A DNA stretch of 64,000 bases from assembly GCA_016710965.1 (NCBI GenBank), contig JADJTW010000032.1, forward strand, positions 124,001 through 188,000. Direction: 5' to 3'. A program made the position numbers and the translations under genes. Below the pieces are notes generated by a model. That model did not search any database and was not told the DNA's origin. It was given only the letters and a program-made list of their open reading frames with translations. This document shows, one piece after another, positions 9,332 through 16,877 of this stretch. This DNA is from Flavobacteriales bacterium (GTDB lineage Bacteria; Bacteroidota; Bacteroidia; Flavobacteriales_F; PHOS-HE28). Numbering within the stretch: the stretch's first letter is position 1; each line of letters begins with the position of its first letter.

Positions 9332-10226
9332 TGGACGAACGATTCCGTGGCCTTGGCGTTGCGCTGGTAACGCCTTTCCGCGATAATGGACAGATCGATT
9401 TCGCCGGACTGGAGCGGCTCATCGAGCACCAGATCACTGGTGGGGTGAACTACGTGGTATCCATGGGCACCACCGGGGAGAGCGTCACGCTCACCAAGGC
9501 CGAGAAGAAGCAGTTGCTCGCGGAGACCATCGGTTTCGTGCGCAACCGTGTGCCGGTCGTGCTGGGCGTGGGTGGCAATAACACCGCAGAGGTCATAGAG
9601 GCACTGGGTGCCTTCGAGATGGATGGCGTGGATGCGATCCTGAGCGTGAGCCCATACTATAACAAGCCAACGCAGGAAGGCATTTACCAGCACTACAAGG
9701 CCATCGCGCAGGTCAGCGCTGCGGCCCATCATCCTCTACAACGTGCCGGGCCGCACCGGTAGCAACATCACTGCCGAAACCACGGTGCGGCTCGCGCGCG
9801 ACTTCGCCAACATCATCGCGATCAAGGAAGCGAGCGCCAACCTGGACCAGATGGGCGCCATCCTCAAGCACATGCCCAAGGACTTCATGCTCATCAGCGG
9901 TGATGATGCGCTCACGCTACCGATCATCGCCATGGGCGGGGCAGGGACGTGATCAGCGTGGCGGGCAATGCGCTGCCGCAAGAGTGCAGCCGGCCTGTTG
10001 ATGCGGCGCTGAAGGGTGACCTGGCCACGGCGCGCAGGAGCACCTACGCTTGCTGGAAGTCATCGACCTGCTCTTCGCCGAAGGCAATCCGGGCGGCATC
10101 AAGTACGTGTTGAAGGAGCTCGGCATCTGCGGCGACACCATGCGCCTGCCGCTGGTGAACGTGAGCGAGGGCACCGCCAAGAGGATCTACCAGGCACTGG
10201 CCGATGCTGAAGTGGTGAATCTGTGA
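9331..10226 (+). CDS. dapA: 4-hydroxy-tetrahydrodipicolinate synthase DapA (three frameshifts)
   Basis: Condenses pyruvate with aspartate semialdehyde in lysine and meso-diaminopimelate synthesis. It opens with GLGVALVTPFRDNGQIDF, carries the substrate motif MGTTGES and catalytic Tyr in VSPYYNKPTQEG, and has the Schiff-base Lys in IIAIKEASANLDQM. The family sequence runs to IYQALADAEVVNL before the TGA at 10224-10226. The frame is broken near 9715-9724, 9946 (GCAGGGACGTG) and 10037, each restorable by a 1-2 base change. Three independent indels in a conserved gene next to a poly-G artefact-like run argue for poor local sequence. Confidence 0.85.
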
Positions 10227-10254
10227 GGGGGGGGACCCCAGGGGGGGGGGGGGG
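10227..10254. repeat. Poly-G tract between dapA and exonuclease
   Basis: G8 (10227-10234), ACCCCA, then G14 (10241-10254). Nothing similar occurs elsewhere in the window. It lies in the middle of the cluster of frameshifted genes. An assembly artefact is the simplest reading; a phase-variable tract is possible but unsupported. Confidence 0.7.
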
Positions 10255-10313
10255 CTCCGCCACCGTGGCGACGTCCGATGCCCATCCAGGGCGCTGCCTC
10301 GACTTTCGCGCCC

Positions 10314-10907
10314 ATGGACTTCTTGCCCTCGATTTCGAGACCGCCACCACCCAGGCCGACAGCCCTTGCGAACTGGGCATCGCCATCGTGCGCGGCGGCG
10401 CGGTGCGCGAGGTGCGCAACTGGTCGATCAAGCCGCCGCAGTGGCCGCACTTCAACCATGGAACGTGGCCGTGCATGGATCACGCCCGATGATGTCGCCG
10501 AGGCGCCGCCTTGGGACGAAGTCTGGGAAGAAGTGAAGGGACTGCTGCTGGGCGCCACAGTGGTGGCGCACAACGCCAGCTTCGACATGGGCGTGCTGCG
10601 CGCCACCCTCGCAAGCCACGGCCTGCCGCACCCCAGCTTCCAGTACTTCTGCAGTGTTACCATGGCGCGCCGTGTCTGGCCCGGGCACCCCACCTACAAC
10701 CTGAAGGCGCTGTGCGACCGCCACGGCATACCGCTCAAGCACCACCGCGCGGGCAACGATGCCGAGGCCACCGCGGAGGTGGTGCTGCGGGCGCGCATCG
10801 ATGGCGATACCATCGGCTCCTTCCTGCGTCGTTCGCGCGTGAACCTCGGTGCGTTCTACCCGGGCGGCCATCGCACACCGGGCGGCAAAGTCAGCACGGT
10901 GGCTTGA
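10314..10907 (+). CDS. DnaQ-like 3'-5' exonuclease (DEDDh family, two frameshifts)
   Basis: About 197 residues. Exo I appears as LALDFETATTQADSPCELGI, with Asp and Glu for metal binding; Exo II as VVAHNASFDMGVLRATL; and Exo III as HRAGNDAEATAEVVL. This is the arrangement of stand-alone DNA polymerase III epsilon-like exonucleases. The presumed start ATG 10314 (MDF) is one indel away from the LALDFET frame (near 10322). A second shift lies near 10470-10480, before ITPDDVAEAPPWDEVW. It is likely an intact cytoplasmic nuclease obscured by sequence errors. rimM follows after 32 bp. Confidence 0.75.
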   Translation: MDFLPSISRPPPPRPTALANWASPSCAAARCARCATGRSSRRSGRTSTMERGRAWITPDDVAEAPPWDEVWEEVKGLLLGATVVAHNASFDMGVLRATLASHGLPHPSFQYFCSVTMARRVWPGHPTYNLKALCDRHGIPLKHHRAGNDAEATAEVVLRARIDGDTIGSFLRRSRVNLGAFYPGGHRTPGGKVSTVA

Positions 10908-10935
10908 GCGGTGCTTGCATACCGCGCTAAATTCA
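10904..10935 (+). promoter_or_regulatory. Putative rimM promoter
   Basis: TTG (10904-10906), 21-nt spacer, TAAATTCA (10928-10935). The rimM ATG is at 10940, about where transcription would begin, so the mRNA could be leaderless. The -33 overlaps the exonuclease stop codon. Confidence 0.4.
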
Positions 10936-10939
10936 CCCC

Positions 10940-11464
10940 ATGGACCTCGACAGCCTGCATCGCATCGGTCGGTTGGGAAAGCCATGGGGGCACCAGGGCG
11001 AGCTTACAGTCCACTTGGATGACGTGGACCTCGATGATATCATCCATGCCGGATCGCTCTTCGTTGATATCGAAGGACAGAAGGTCCCGTTCTTCTTCAG
11101 TCGATTGCACGATAAGGGACGCGACGTCCTGGTGAAATTCGATGACTTCGATGATCCCCAGAGCGCATCCATGCTGGTAGGCCGCGATCTCTATGCCCCA
11201 CCTGGACTGCTAGCCGATGGCAGCGATGAGAGTTGGGACCCGGAGGAGTTCATCGGCATGCTGGTGCGCGATGAGGAGCATGGCGAGCTGGGCGAAGTGA
11301 CCGGACTTGAAGGAAGCGCGAAGAACCCGGTGCTCGTGGTGCTTCGCGGCGAGCAGGAGGTGATGATCCCGCTCGTTGAGGAGATGATCCTCGGGGTGGA
11401 TCCGGAGGAGAACGTGCTCATCGTGCGCACGCCGCCGGGGCTCATCGATCTGAACAAGGGCTGA
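10940..11464 (+). CDS. rimM: Ribosome maturation factor RimM
   Basis: 174 residues. It assists 30S subunit maturation (16S rRNA 3' domain, S19 binding). The N-terminal beta-barrel begins with HRIGRLGKPWGHQGELTVHL, the PRC-barrel linker region has FIGMLVRDEEHGELGEVTGL, and the tail is IPLVEEMILGVDPEENVLIVRTPPGLIDL. Its common partner rpsP is not beside it here; an exonuclease lies upstream. The 970-bp AT-rich block starts right after its stop. Confidence 0.92.
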   Translation: MDLDSLHRIGRLGKPWGHQGELTVHLDDVDLDDIIHAGSLFVDIEGQKVPFFFSRLHDKGRDVLVKFDDFDDPQSASMLVGRDLYAPPGLLADGSDESWDPEEFIGMLVRDEEHGELGEVTGLEGSAKNPVLVVLRGEQEVMIPLVEEMILGVDPEENVLIVRTPPGLIDLNKG

Positions 11465-11566
11465 GAACCGATCACAATCGGGAGCGTGCGTCGCGTGCTG
11501 CCTAAAGGCGGTGGTCATTCGGCGTTGGACGCTGTTGTGCGGCTCTGCGCGCAATTGCGTTCAACG

Positions 11567-11587
11567 GGCCTGCGCTTGCCGCAGGCC
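11567..11587. repeat. Perfect 8-bp hairpin downstream of rimM
   Basis: GGCCTGCG, loop CTTGC, CGCAGGCC, followed by GCCTTTCG. It may act as a rimM terminator, though it lies about 100 bp past the stop, or belong to the recombination region. Confidence 0.4.
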
Positions 11588-12327
11588 GCCTTTCGTGATC
11601 TTGTTCTTGAACGAAGGTATCATGCTTCAACAGGAGTTGTCACCGACGAGGCGGCTTGGGCGCAAGCGTCTTCGAAAGTTGGTCTTTCGCGTTTTCCAGA
11701 GAGAACATCTTTTACAATTGATGCATTTCATTAACAGAATCACGCAACTGTCGTTGTCAGTCTGTTTGGGTCTTTTGGCACTAGGCTTTCCCAATAATCT
11801 ACAAAGGCTCTTCAAGACTTCAGATCAAGCCATAGGAACCAGGGTTCGCTGATTTTAAGCAGACTTGTCAAGGCTTAAAGCTTTCAGCGAAGCCTTTGGC
11901 CATTAGCATCATACTCTCATGTCAGGAACCACCCAAGACTATTTTGATAGTCCTTGATTGACTTTAAGCTATCTGTTTCACCCCCTTCTTTTCTCCCGCT
12001 CTTCAAAGATTTATAAAGTTTGTTTCGGCTCCGATCTTAGATAGTGTACCGTTCAACAGGTTTTAATTTTAATGGATTAATTCTTTCCATATCGTAAGCG
12101 AAGTGTGCCCCGGATGCTGCCCCTTATCAAAAACCCTAGTAAAGTAAAAGGGAATTTCTCCGAAATGACAAACCAACTTTGGTATCCTTTTGCCAAAGTT
12201 TGAAGACCTTATGGCTCCGTCCAGAGGTTAAGACATATATTTGTCCATAGATTCGAGGAAATAGCAGTGTTCCACGCAAACACCGAGAATCATTTTTTGA
12301 AATGTCGAAATTCCCATTGGTTTGGAA

Positions 12328-12415
12328 TTACCTAACTGATTATTGCCGCATTGCGTCAATTTCCAGACTTGGGTGGAAGGGGCTTGTTGCGCATATCCTG
12401 CCAATTGGTAGGTAA
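12328..12415. repeat. 88-bp imperfect palindrome next to the recombinase 3' end
   Basis: Outer arms TTACCTAAC (12328-12336) and GGTAGGTAA (12407-12415) pair with one mismatch. Inner arms ATTGCGTCAA and TTGCGCAT can pair with one extra-helical base. On the minus strand it reads ACCTACC ... GTTAGGT; the latter fits GTTRRRY. Size and bulge recall integron attC sites, but the spacer geometry is not canonical. Confidence 0.35.
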
Positions 12416-12433
12416 AAGCGAAACAGTGTGCCT

Positions 12434-13663
12434 TCACAAGTCCAAGTCATCAAGTGGGCTGCGGATCTTGCCAAGGGCCTTGGTGCTTACGTGGGTGTAG
12501 ATCTCAGTGGTCTTGCTTGAGCTGTGCCCCAACAGGGCCTGAATGTAGCGCAGGTCAGTTCCCTTTTCCAAGAGATGCGTGGCGAAGCTGTGCCGCAGGG
12601 TATGTACCGTAGCGGGCTTGGTGATGCCGGCCTTCTCCCGTGCGCGATGGAAGATGACTTGCACACTACGGGGCGAGTAGGGGCCATCATCTGGCCCCTC
12701 GAACAAGTGGCGCTTCGGCTTGTACTTGATAAGATATTCATCCAAGGCGACCAGTGCTTTTCGGCTTAGCAGCGTGATTCGGTCCTTGGCGCCTTTGCCA
12801 CTTCGCACAATTAATTGCCCGCGTTCCACAGCTAGGTCCTTTCGCTCCAGTCCGATCAGCTCACTGAGCCGCAGCCCGGCTGAGTAGATGAGCATCAAGA
12901 TGCAACGGTGCTTGAGGTTGTCCACGCTGCGCAGCAAGGCGGCCACCTCTTCCTCGCTGAGGACGGTGGGCAACTTCTTCTCCTTCCGCGGCCGTTCGAT
13001 GAAGGTGACCCGCCGTGCATCACCCACCACGTTCATGTAGTAGTAGCGGATGGCGTTCACAGCCTGGTTCAAGGTGCTGTTGCTCACCTTCCGCTCAGTG
13101 GCCAGATGGTGCTGGAAGGCCTCGATGTCCTCGGTGCGGATGTCGTTCGGGTGCTTGTGCGGGAAGTGCAGGAAGAGTTGTTTTGCCGCGTTCACGTACA
13201 CGATGATGCTGCGCGGGCTGTAGCGCGCCACTTCGAGTTTTCGCCGCATGTCCGCCAGCGCTTGCTCCTGCACGAGATTGAGGGCCTTCACAACCAACGA
13301 GGTGGTACTCACAGGTTTCCGGGGTGCTGCAATGCTATTGCTGCTTCGGGCCGGAGTTTTCGCTGCAGTTCCAGCCCATGGAGTATCCCGGTCGGTCGAT
13401 GTGGCTGCTGCCTTCTTCCGAAGCCCGTTCATGTCCACCCACGCCAGACCCTTGAACGCCGCGAAAATGGCTTGCAGTTGTCCGGGTGAGTTGGGCGTGT
13501 GCCAGCAGCGGTGCGTGCTGCTCCATTTCGCTCCCAGCTTCCTGGCTGCGTCGATGAGCGTGGCATCATAGGGGAAGCGCAATGCGATCCTCCGCTCGGA
13601 CCCATGCGCCAGGTGCTCTAGCACCACCTGTTGCTTCGCATGGACTATTTTCTTGTCCAGCAC
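12434..13663 (-). CDS. Tyrosine recombinase/integrase with extra N-terminal domain
   Basis: 409 residues from the GTG at 13663; no ATG is suitable, because an upstream extension would enter trmN6-like coding on the other strand. The catalytic set is visible: Arg in SAGLRLSELIGL, Lys in GKGAKDRI, HTLRHSFATHLLE, and LLGHSSSKTTEIYTHV with the nucleophilic Tyr. The SAM-like core-binding domain has ARYSPRSIIVYVNAAKQLFLHF. N-terminal to it, residues ~30-60 (RFPYDATLIDAARKLGAKW) form an additional small domain, followed by a low-complexity linker. The extra loop typical of IntI integron integrases is not evident. It borders the AT-rich block, which may hold its recombination sites. Confidence 0.85.
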   Translation of the reverse strand: MLDKKIVHAKQQVVLEHLAHGSERRIALRFPYDATLIDAARKLGAKWSSTHRCWHTPNSPGQLQAIFAAFKGLAWVDMNGLRKKAAATSTDRDTPWAGTAAKTPARSSNSIAAPRKPVSTTSLVVKALNLVQEQALADMRRKLEVARYSPRSIIVYVNAAKQLFLHFPHKHPNDIRTEDIEAFQHHLATERKVSNSTLNQAVNAIRYYYMNVVGDARRVTFIERPRKEKKLPTVLSEEEVAALLRSVDNLKHRCILMLIYSAGLRLSELIGLERKDLAVERGQLIVRSGKGAKDRITLLSRKALVALDEYLIKYKPKRHLFEGPDDGPYSPRSVQVIFHRAREKAGITKPATVHTLRHSFATHLLEKGTDLRYIQALLGHSSSKTTEIYTHVSTKALGKIRSPLDDLDL

Positions 13664-13690
13664 GACGAAGCAAGGTAGGATCTTCGCCGC

Positions 13691-14386
13691 ATGTTCCGAT
13701 TCAAGCGATTCACCATCCAGCAGGACCGCTGCGCCATGAAGGTGGGCACCGATGGCGTGGTGCTGGGCGCATGGGCGGAAATGGAAGGGGCGAAGCGCAT
13801 CCTTGATATCGGTACAGGTACAGGGCTGCTGGCGCTCATGGCAGCCCAGCGCAATGCGATCGCATGGATCGATGCCGTGGAGATCGATGGGCCGGCTGCG
13901 AAGCAGGCGGCTGAGAACGTGGCCGCCAGCGCGTGGAAGGACCGCATTCGCGTGCATCGCATGGACGTCCGCAGGGTTCACATCACCGAGCCCTATGACC
14001 TGATCATCTGCAATCCACCGTACTACTCCGGTATGATGGACTCCGCCGATGCGCGCACTTCCCTGGCCAAGCACGGAGCCGAGCTTACGTTCAACGAATT
14101 GATCTTTTCAGTCGATCGGATGCTCGGACCACAAGGGACATTCGCGCTCATCATTCCCATCGACCGGGAACAGGCTATGCTTCGCATCGCAGAGCAGCAC
14201 GGACTCCGGCCGGCCCGGCGTTGTGCAATGAGCTACCTCGCGGCACGGCAGGGCAAGCGTGTCCTGCTCGAAGTTTCGCGCAACGCCGGTGCAAGCGCCG
14301 GATCGGCCTTGGTGGTGGAGCACCATCCTGGGCTATACACCGAGGCTTTCCGTGATCTGCTCGCGCCTTTCATGCTCGATTTCTGA
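13691..14386 (+). CDS. tRNA1(Val) (adenine-37-N6)-methyltransferase-like protein (TrmN6/YfiC family)
   Basis: 231 residues. The opening FRFKRFTIQQDRCAMKVGTDGVVLGAW is characteristic of the YfiC/TrmN6 family. SAM motif I is ILDIGTGTGLLALMAAQR, and the amino-methylating motif is IICNPPYYSG. It is expected to methylate adenine 37 of tRNA-Val in the cytoplasm. ATG 13691 is 27 bp from the divergent recombinase start and is consistent with family length. The 3' end abuts the convergent saccharopine-dehydrogenase-like gene, leaving 2 bp. Confidence 0.85.
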   Translation: MFRFKRFTIQQDRCAMKVGTDGVVLGAWAEMEGAKRILDIGTGTGLLALMAAQRNAIAWIDAVEIDGPAAKQAAENVAASAWKDRIRVHRMDVRRVHITEPYDLIICNPPYYSGMMDSADARTSLAKHGAELTFNELIFSVDRMLGPQGTFALIIPIDREQAMLRIAEQHGLRPARRCAMSYLAARQGKRVLLEVSRNAGASAGSALVVEHHPGLYTEAFRDLLAPFMLDF

Positions 14387-14388
14387 GG

Positions 14389-15729
14389 TCAAGCTCCGAT
14401 CAAGTCCTCGCGGAAGGAGATGCCGAGGTGGGCGAGTTCATCAAGCACGGGGTCGTATATCGCAGGAGAGAGCGGTAGCATCACGCCGCGATCCTTCAGC
14501 TTGCCATTGAGCACCAGCTTGCAGGCCATGGCTATGGGAAGGCCCACGGTGCGCGCCATGGCCGTGTGCTGCTGGTCCTGCCCGATCACGGCCAGCGAGG
14601 CGTGCAGCTCTTGATGTTGTCCTTCAATGCCGTACCTGAAGCGGTGCCACATCACCACCAGGTCCTTATCGTCGGGGCCGAGACGCCACTTCGCTTCCAA
14701 CAACCGCTGCAAGGTGGCAGCGGGCGACAATCCATCCGCACCGATTGCCGCATCGCCGAACATGCCTAGCCATGCGAGCATGTCCATCACCCGGCTGTGC
14801 GCTTCCATTCCGAGGACAGCGGCGGTTCGCTTTCGCAGGTCATGCCCGGCAGGTCCGGGAACGAAAGCGTTCATGTAATCGGTCCATGTCGCGTCCGTGC
14901 CGAGTTGCATGGCGTACCCATCATCGGTGCAGCCCAGTTGAACGAAGGCATCCCAAGCCGCGCAGAAGCCTTCCTTGCGAAGCGTGCCACGCAATAGGGT
15001 GGGTATGTCATCGAGCCTGTACGCCTTGCGGTATTTGAGCGAATCGCGGTTGGCGTACCCGTCGAAACGGCCCAGGTCCGGAACCTCGATCCGCACTGTA
15101 TCCCTGAAGAGCCGGTGGTAGGGTATGTACTTGACCACACCATCGCGGATGTACTTGGCTGCGCCGCCCTGTCCTGCAAGGACCACATTGCGCGGGTTCC
15201 AGCTGAATTTGTAGCCCCACGGGTTATCGTCGCTTTCGGGCGCCACGAGCCCCCCGCAGTAGCTCTCGAAGACTTCCATTCGGCCACCCTCTCGTTCGAT
15301 GCGATCGAGGATCCGCATGGCGCTCATGTGGTCGATGCCCGGATCCAGGCCCATTTCATTGAGCACGACAAGGCCGGCCTGCTTGAAGGCGGCATCCATC
15401 GGCCAGAGCGCATCCGGCACGTAGCTGGGAGTGATCACGTGCTTCTTCAAGCGAAGACAGTCCTTCAAAACGTCCATGTGCATGAAGGCGGGCAGCATGC
15501 TGATGATGAGGTCGTGCGAGGCGATCAGAGCCGCGCGAGCCTCAGCGTTCGCGGCATCCAGTTCCACCCCGCTGGCTACCGCAAGTCCTTCATGCACCAT
15601 GCGCGAGGCAAGCACCGGATCCTTGTCGGCCACCGTGAGGCGCCACTCCTGCTGGTCGGCATGGCCGATCAAGTAGCGTATTAGAGAGGTCGCGCTCCGG
15701 CCTGCACCGAGGATGAGGATCTTCCGCAT
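14389..15729 (-). CDS. Saccharopine dehydrogenase family protein (LYS9-like)
   Basis: 446 residues. The Rossmann NAD(P) site is RKILILGAGRSATSLIRYLI at the N-terminus, followed by ADKDPVLASRM and LIISMLPAFMHMDVLKDCL. The C-terminal saccharopine-dehydrogenase domain includes LNEMGLDPGIDHMSAMRILD and SYCGGLVAPESDDNPWGYKFSWNP. Related eukaryotic enzymes oxidise saccharopine in lysine metabolism; in Bacteroidota a lysine-degradation role is plausible but not shown by context. Start ATG 15729 (MRKILILG) is chosen over the longer frame because the extension has no family similarity. Confidence 0.85.
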   Translation of the reverse strand: MRKILILGAGRSATSLIRYLIGHADQQEWRLTVADKDPVLASRMVHEGLAVASGVELDAANAEARAALIASHDLIISMLPAFMHMDVLKDCLRLKKHVITPSYVPDALWPMDAAFKQAGLVVLNEMGLDPGIDHMSAMRILDRIEREGGRMEVFESYCGGLVAPESDDNPWGYKFSWNPRNVVLAGQGGAAKYIRDGVVKYIPYHRLFRDTVRIEVPDLGRFDGYANRDSLKYRKAYRLDDIPTLLRGTLRKEGFCAAWDAFVQLGCTDDGYAMQLGTDATWTDYMNAFVPGPAGHDLRKRTAAVLGMEAHSRVMDMLAWLGMFGDAAIGADGLSPAATLQRLLEAKWRLGPDDKDLVVMWHRFRYGIEGQHQELHASLAVIGQDQQHTAMARTVGLPIAMACKLVLNGKLKDRGVMLPLSPAIYDPVLDELAHLGISFREDLIGA

Positions 15730-15787
15730 GGCCGCGAAGATGCGCAGCCCCGCCTGTTCCGCACCATCCGAGCGCGTGGCATAGCAC

Positions 15788-15817
15788 TTGCCTCGCACGG
15801 TTACGATCCTAACTTCG
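15788..15817 (+). promoter_or_regulatory. Putative promoter of the DUF4476 gene
   Basis: TTG (15788-15790), 19-nt spacer, TAACTTCG (15810-15817), 29 nt before the ATG at 15839. It matches the TAnnTTCG variant also seen at 22580. Confidence 0.5.
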
Positions 15818-15838
15818 CCAACCTTTTACAAACAGCCC

Positions 15839-16840
15839 ATGAAACAGCTCGTCCCTCTCGCGGCATTCGCTCTTTTCTGTGCCAACCCCACCATTGCTCA
15901 AACGAGCGACCTCGTCTTCTTCACCGATGATGGCGCCAAGTTCACGCTCATCGTTGATGGTGACGTGAAGAACGCAGCACCAACCACCAGAGTGGTGGCC
16001 ACGGGCATTCGCACGGAATCGCCTATGGTGATCGTGAAATTCGAGGATGCAGGCATTCCGCAGCTCCGCAAGCCAGGTTACTTCCCGCTCGGTAAGGAGT
16101 ACACCGTCATGGTCACCACCAACAAGAAGGGTGAGCGCGTCCTGCGCCCCACAGGCGAGGCTGCTCTCGGTACAGCCAAGGCCGAACCAGTGAAACCGCG
16201 CCCCGATTCATTCACCGAGGATGCCCCAGCGCGCACGCAGACCCAGACGCAAACACAGGGTGTGAACCAGACCATTGATGCTGGAGGCGTTCAGCAAACC
16301 ACCACGGTTACCGTAACGGAGGAAGGCGGCGGAACCGGCGAGAACATGAACATGAGCATGGGCGTCAACGGTGTCGGTATCAATATGAACGTGGGCTTCA
16401 CGGATGGAACAGGCAGCAGCACCACCACCACCCGCACCACCACCACCCGCACAACCACTACGACTACCGTGGATGACGCTGAAGTGGTGCCTCCGCCCGT
16501 GCGCGCCGAGCCATACCGAATGCCCGGTTACAGCGGCCCCATCGGTTGCGCCATGCCCATGACCAGCACCGAATTCAACGATGCGAAGGCCAGCATCAGC
16601 AGCAAGAGCTTCGAGGATAGCAAGATGACCCTGGCGAAGCAGGTCGCGCGTGACCGTTGCTTCAGCGCCGATCAAGTGAAAGGCATCATGGGCTTGTTCG
16701 GCTTCGAGGACTCCAAATTGGAGTTCGCCAAATTCGCCTACGACCACACGCACGACCTGGGCAACTACTACAAGGTGAACGATGCCTTCGGTTTCGAGAG
16801 CTCCATCGACGAGCTCAACGAGTACATCCAGTCACGCTGA
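15839..16840 (+). CDS. Secreted DUF4476 domain protein
   Basis: 333 residues. A Sec signal peptide (KQLVPLAAFALFCANPTIAQ) leads to a short beta-rich N-terminal domain. A low-complexity linker follows: a QTQTQTQ run near residue 140, an asparagine/methionine/glycine-rich stretch, then TTTTRTTTT repeats near 200. The C-terminal ~95 residues form DUF4476, with repeated helical units such as SSKSFEDSKMTLAKQVARDRCFS and FGFEDSKLEFAKFAYDH. Members are Bacteroidota envelope proteins of unknown role. Start MKQLV at 15839 places the signal peptide correctly. The CsgG-like lipoprotein gene follows after 37 bp, suggesting a shared envelope function. Confidence 0.85.
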   Translation: MKQLVPLAAFALFCANPTIAQTSDLVFFTDDGAKFTLIVDGDVKNAAPTTRVVATGIRTESPMVIVKFEDAGIPQLRKPGYFPLGKEYTVMVTTNKKGERVLRPTGEAALGTAKAEPVKPRPDSFTEDAPARTQTQTQTQGVNQTIDAGGVQQTTTVTVTEEGGGTGENMNMSMGVNGVGINMNVGFTDGTGSSTTTTRTTTTRTTTTTTVDDAEVVPPPVRAEPYRMPGYSGPIGCAMPMTSTEFNDAKASISSKSFEDSKMTLAKQVARDRCFSADQVKGIMGLFGFEDSKLEFAKFAYDHTHDLGNYYKVNDAFGFESSIDELNEYIQSR

Positions 16841-16877
16841 ACCCAGCCTCCGGCACGGCATTGGAAATGCCTCACGC

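Larger units (their letters stand above)
11465..12433. other. 970-bp AT-rich non-coding block with inverted repeats beside a recombinase
   Basis: From about 11700 onward the base composition is clearly AT-richer than both flanks. No frame here has codon bias or a recognisable protein. Inverted repeats seen: 11567-11587 (GGCCTGCG/CGCAGGCC), 11870-11896 (AAGGCTT/AAGCCTT), 11937-11952 (GACTAT-TTTG-ATAGTC), 12175-12200 (AACTTTGG/CCAAAGTT), 12309-12329 (AATTCC/GGAATT), 12328-12415 (TTACCTA/TAGGTAA). The motif TTCAACAGG occurs at 11626 and 12052. It probably represents integrated or recombination-site DNA; content is otherwise unknown. Confidence 0.6.

Noticed and set aside
11465..12433. tRNA or CRISPR in the AT-rich block
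   Set aside because: No cloverleaf-like T-arm/anticodon pattern and no regularly spaced direct repeats were found; the short TTCAACAGG motif occurs only twice.
12228..12437. A 69-codon minus-strand frame in the AT-rich block
   Set aside because: No codon bias, no homologue pattern, overlaps the palindrome; probably chance.
12434..13663. A true integron integrase (IntI)
   Set aside because: The recombinase lacks the extra IntI-type loop before the HxxR box and looks XerC-like; only atypical attC-like structure is present.
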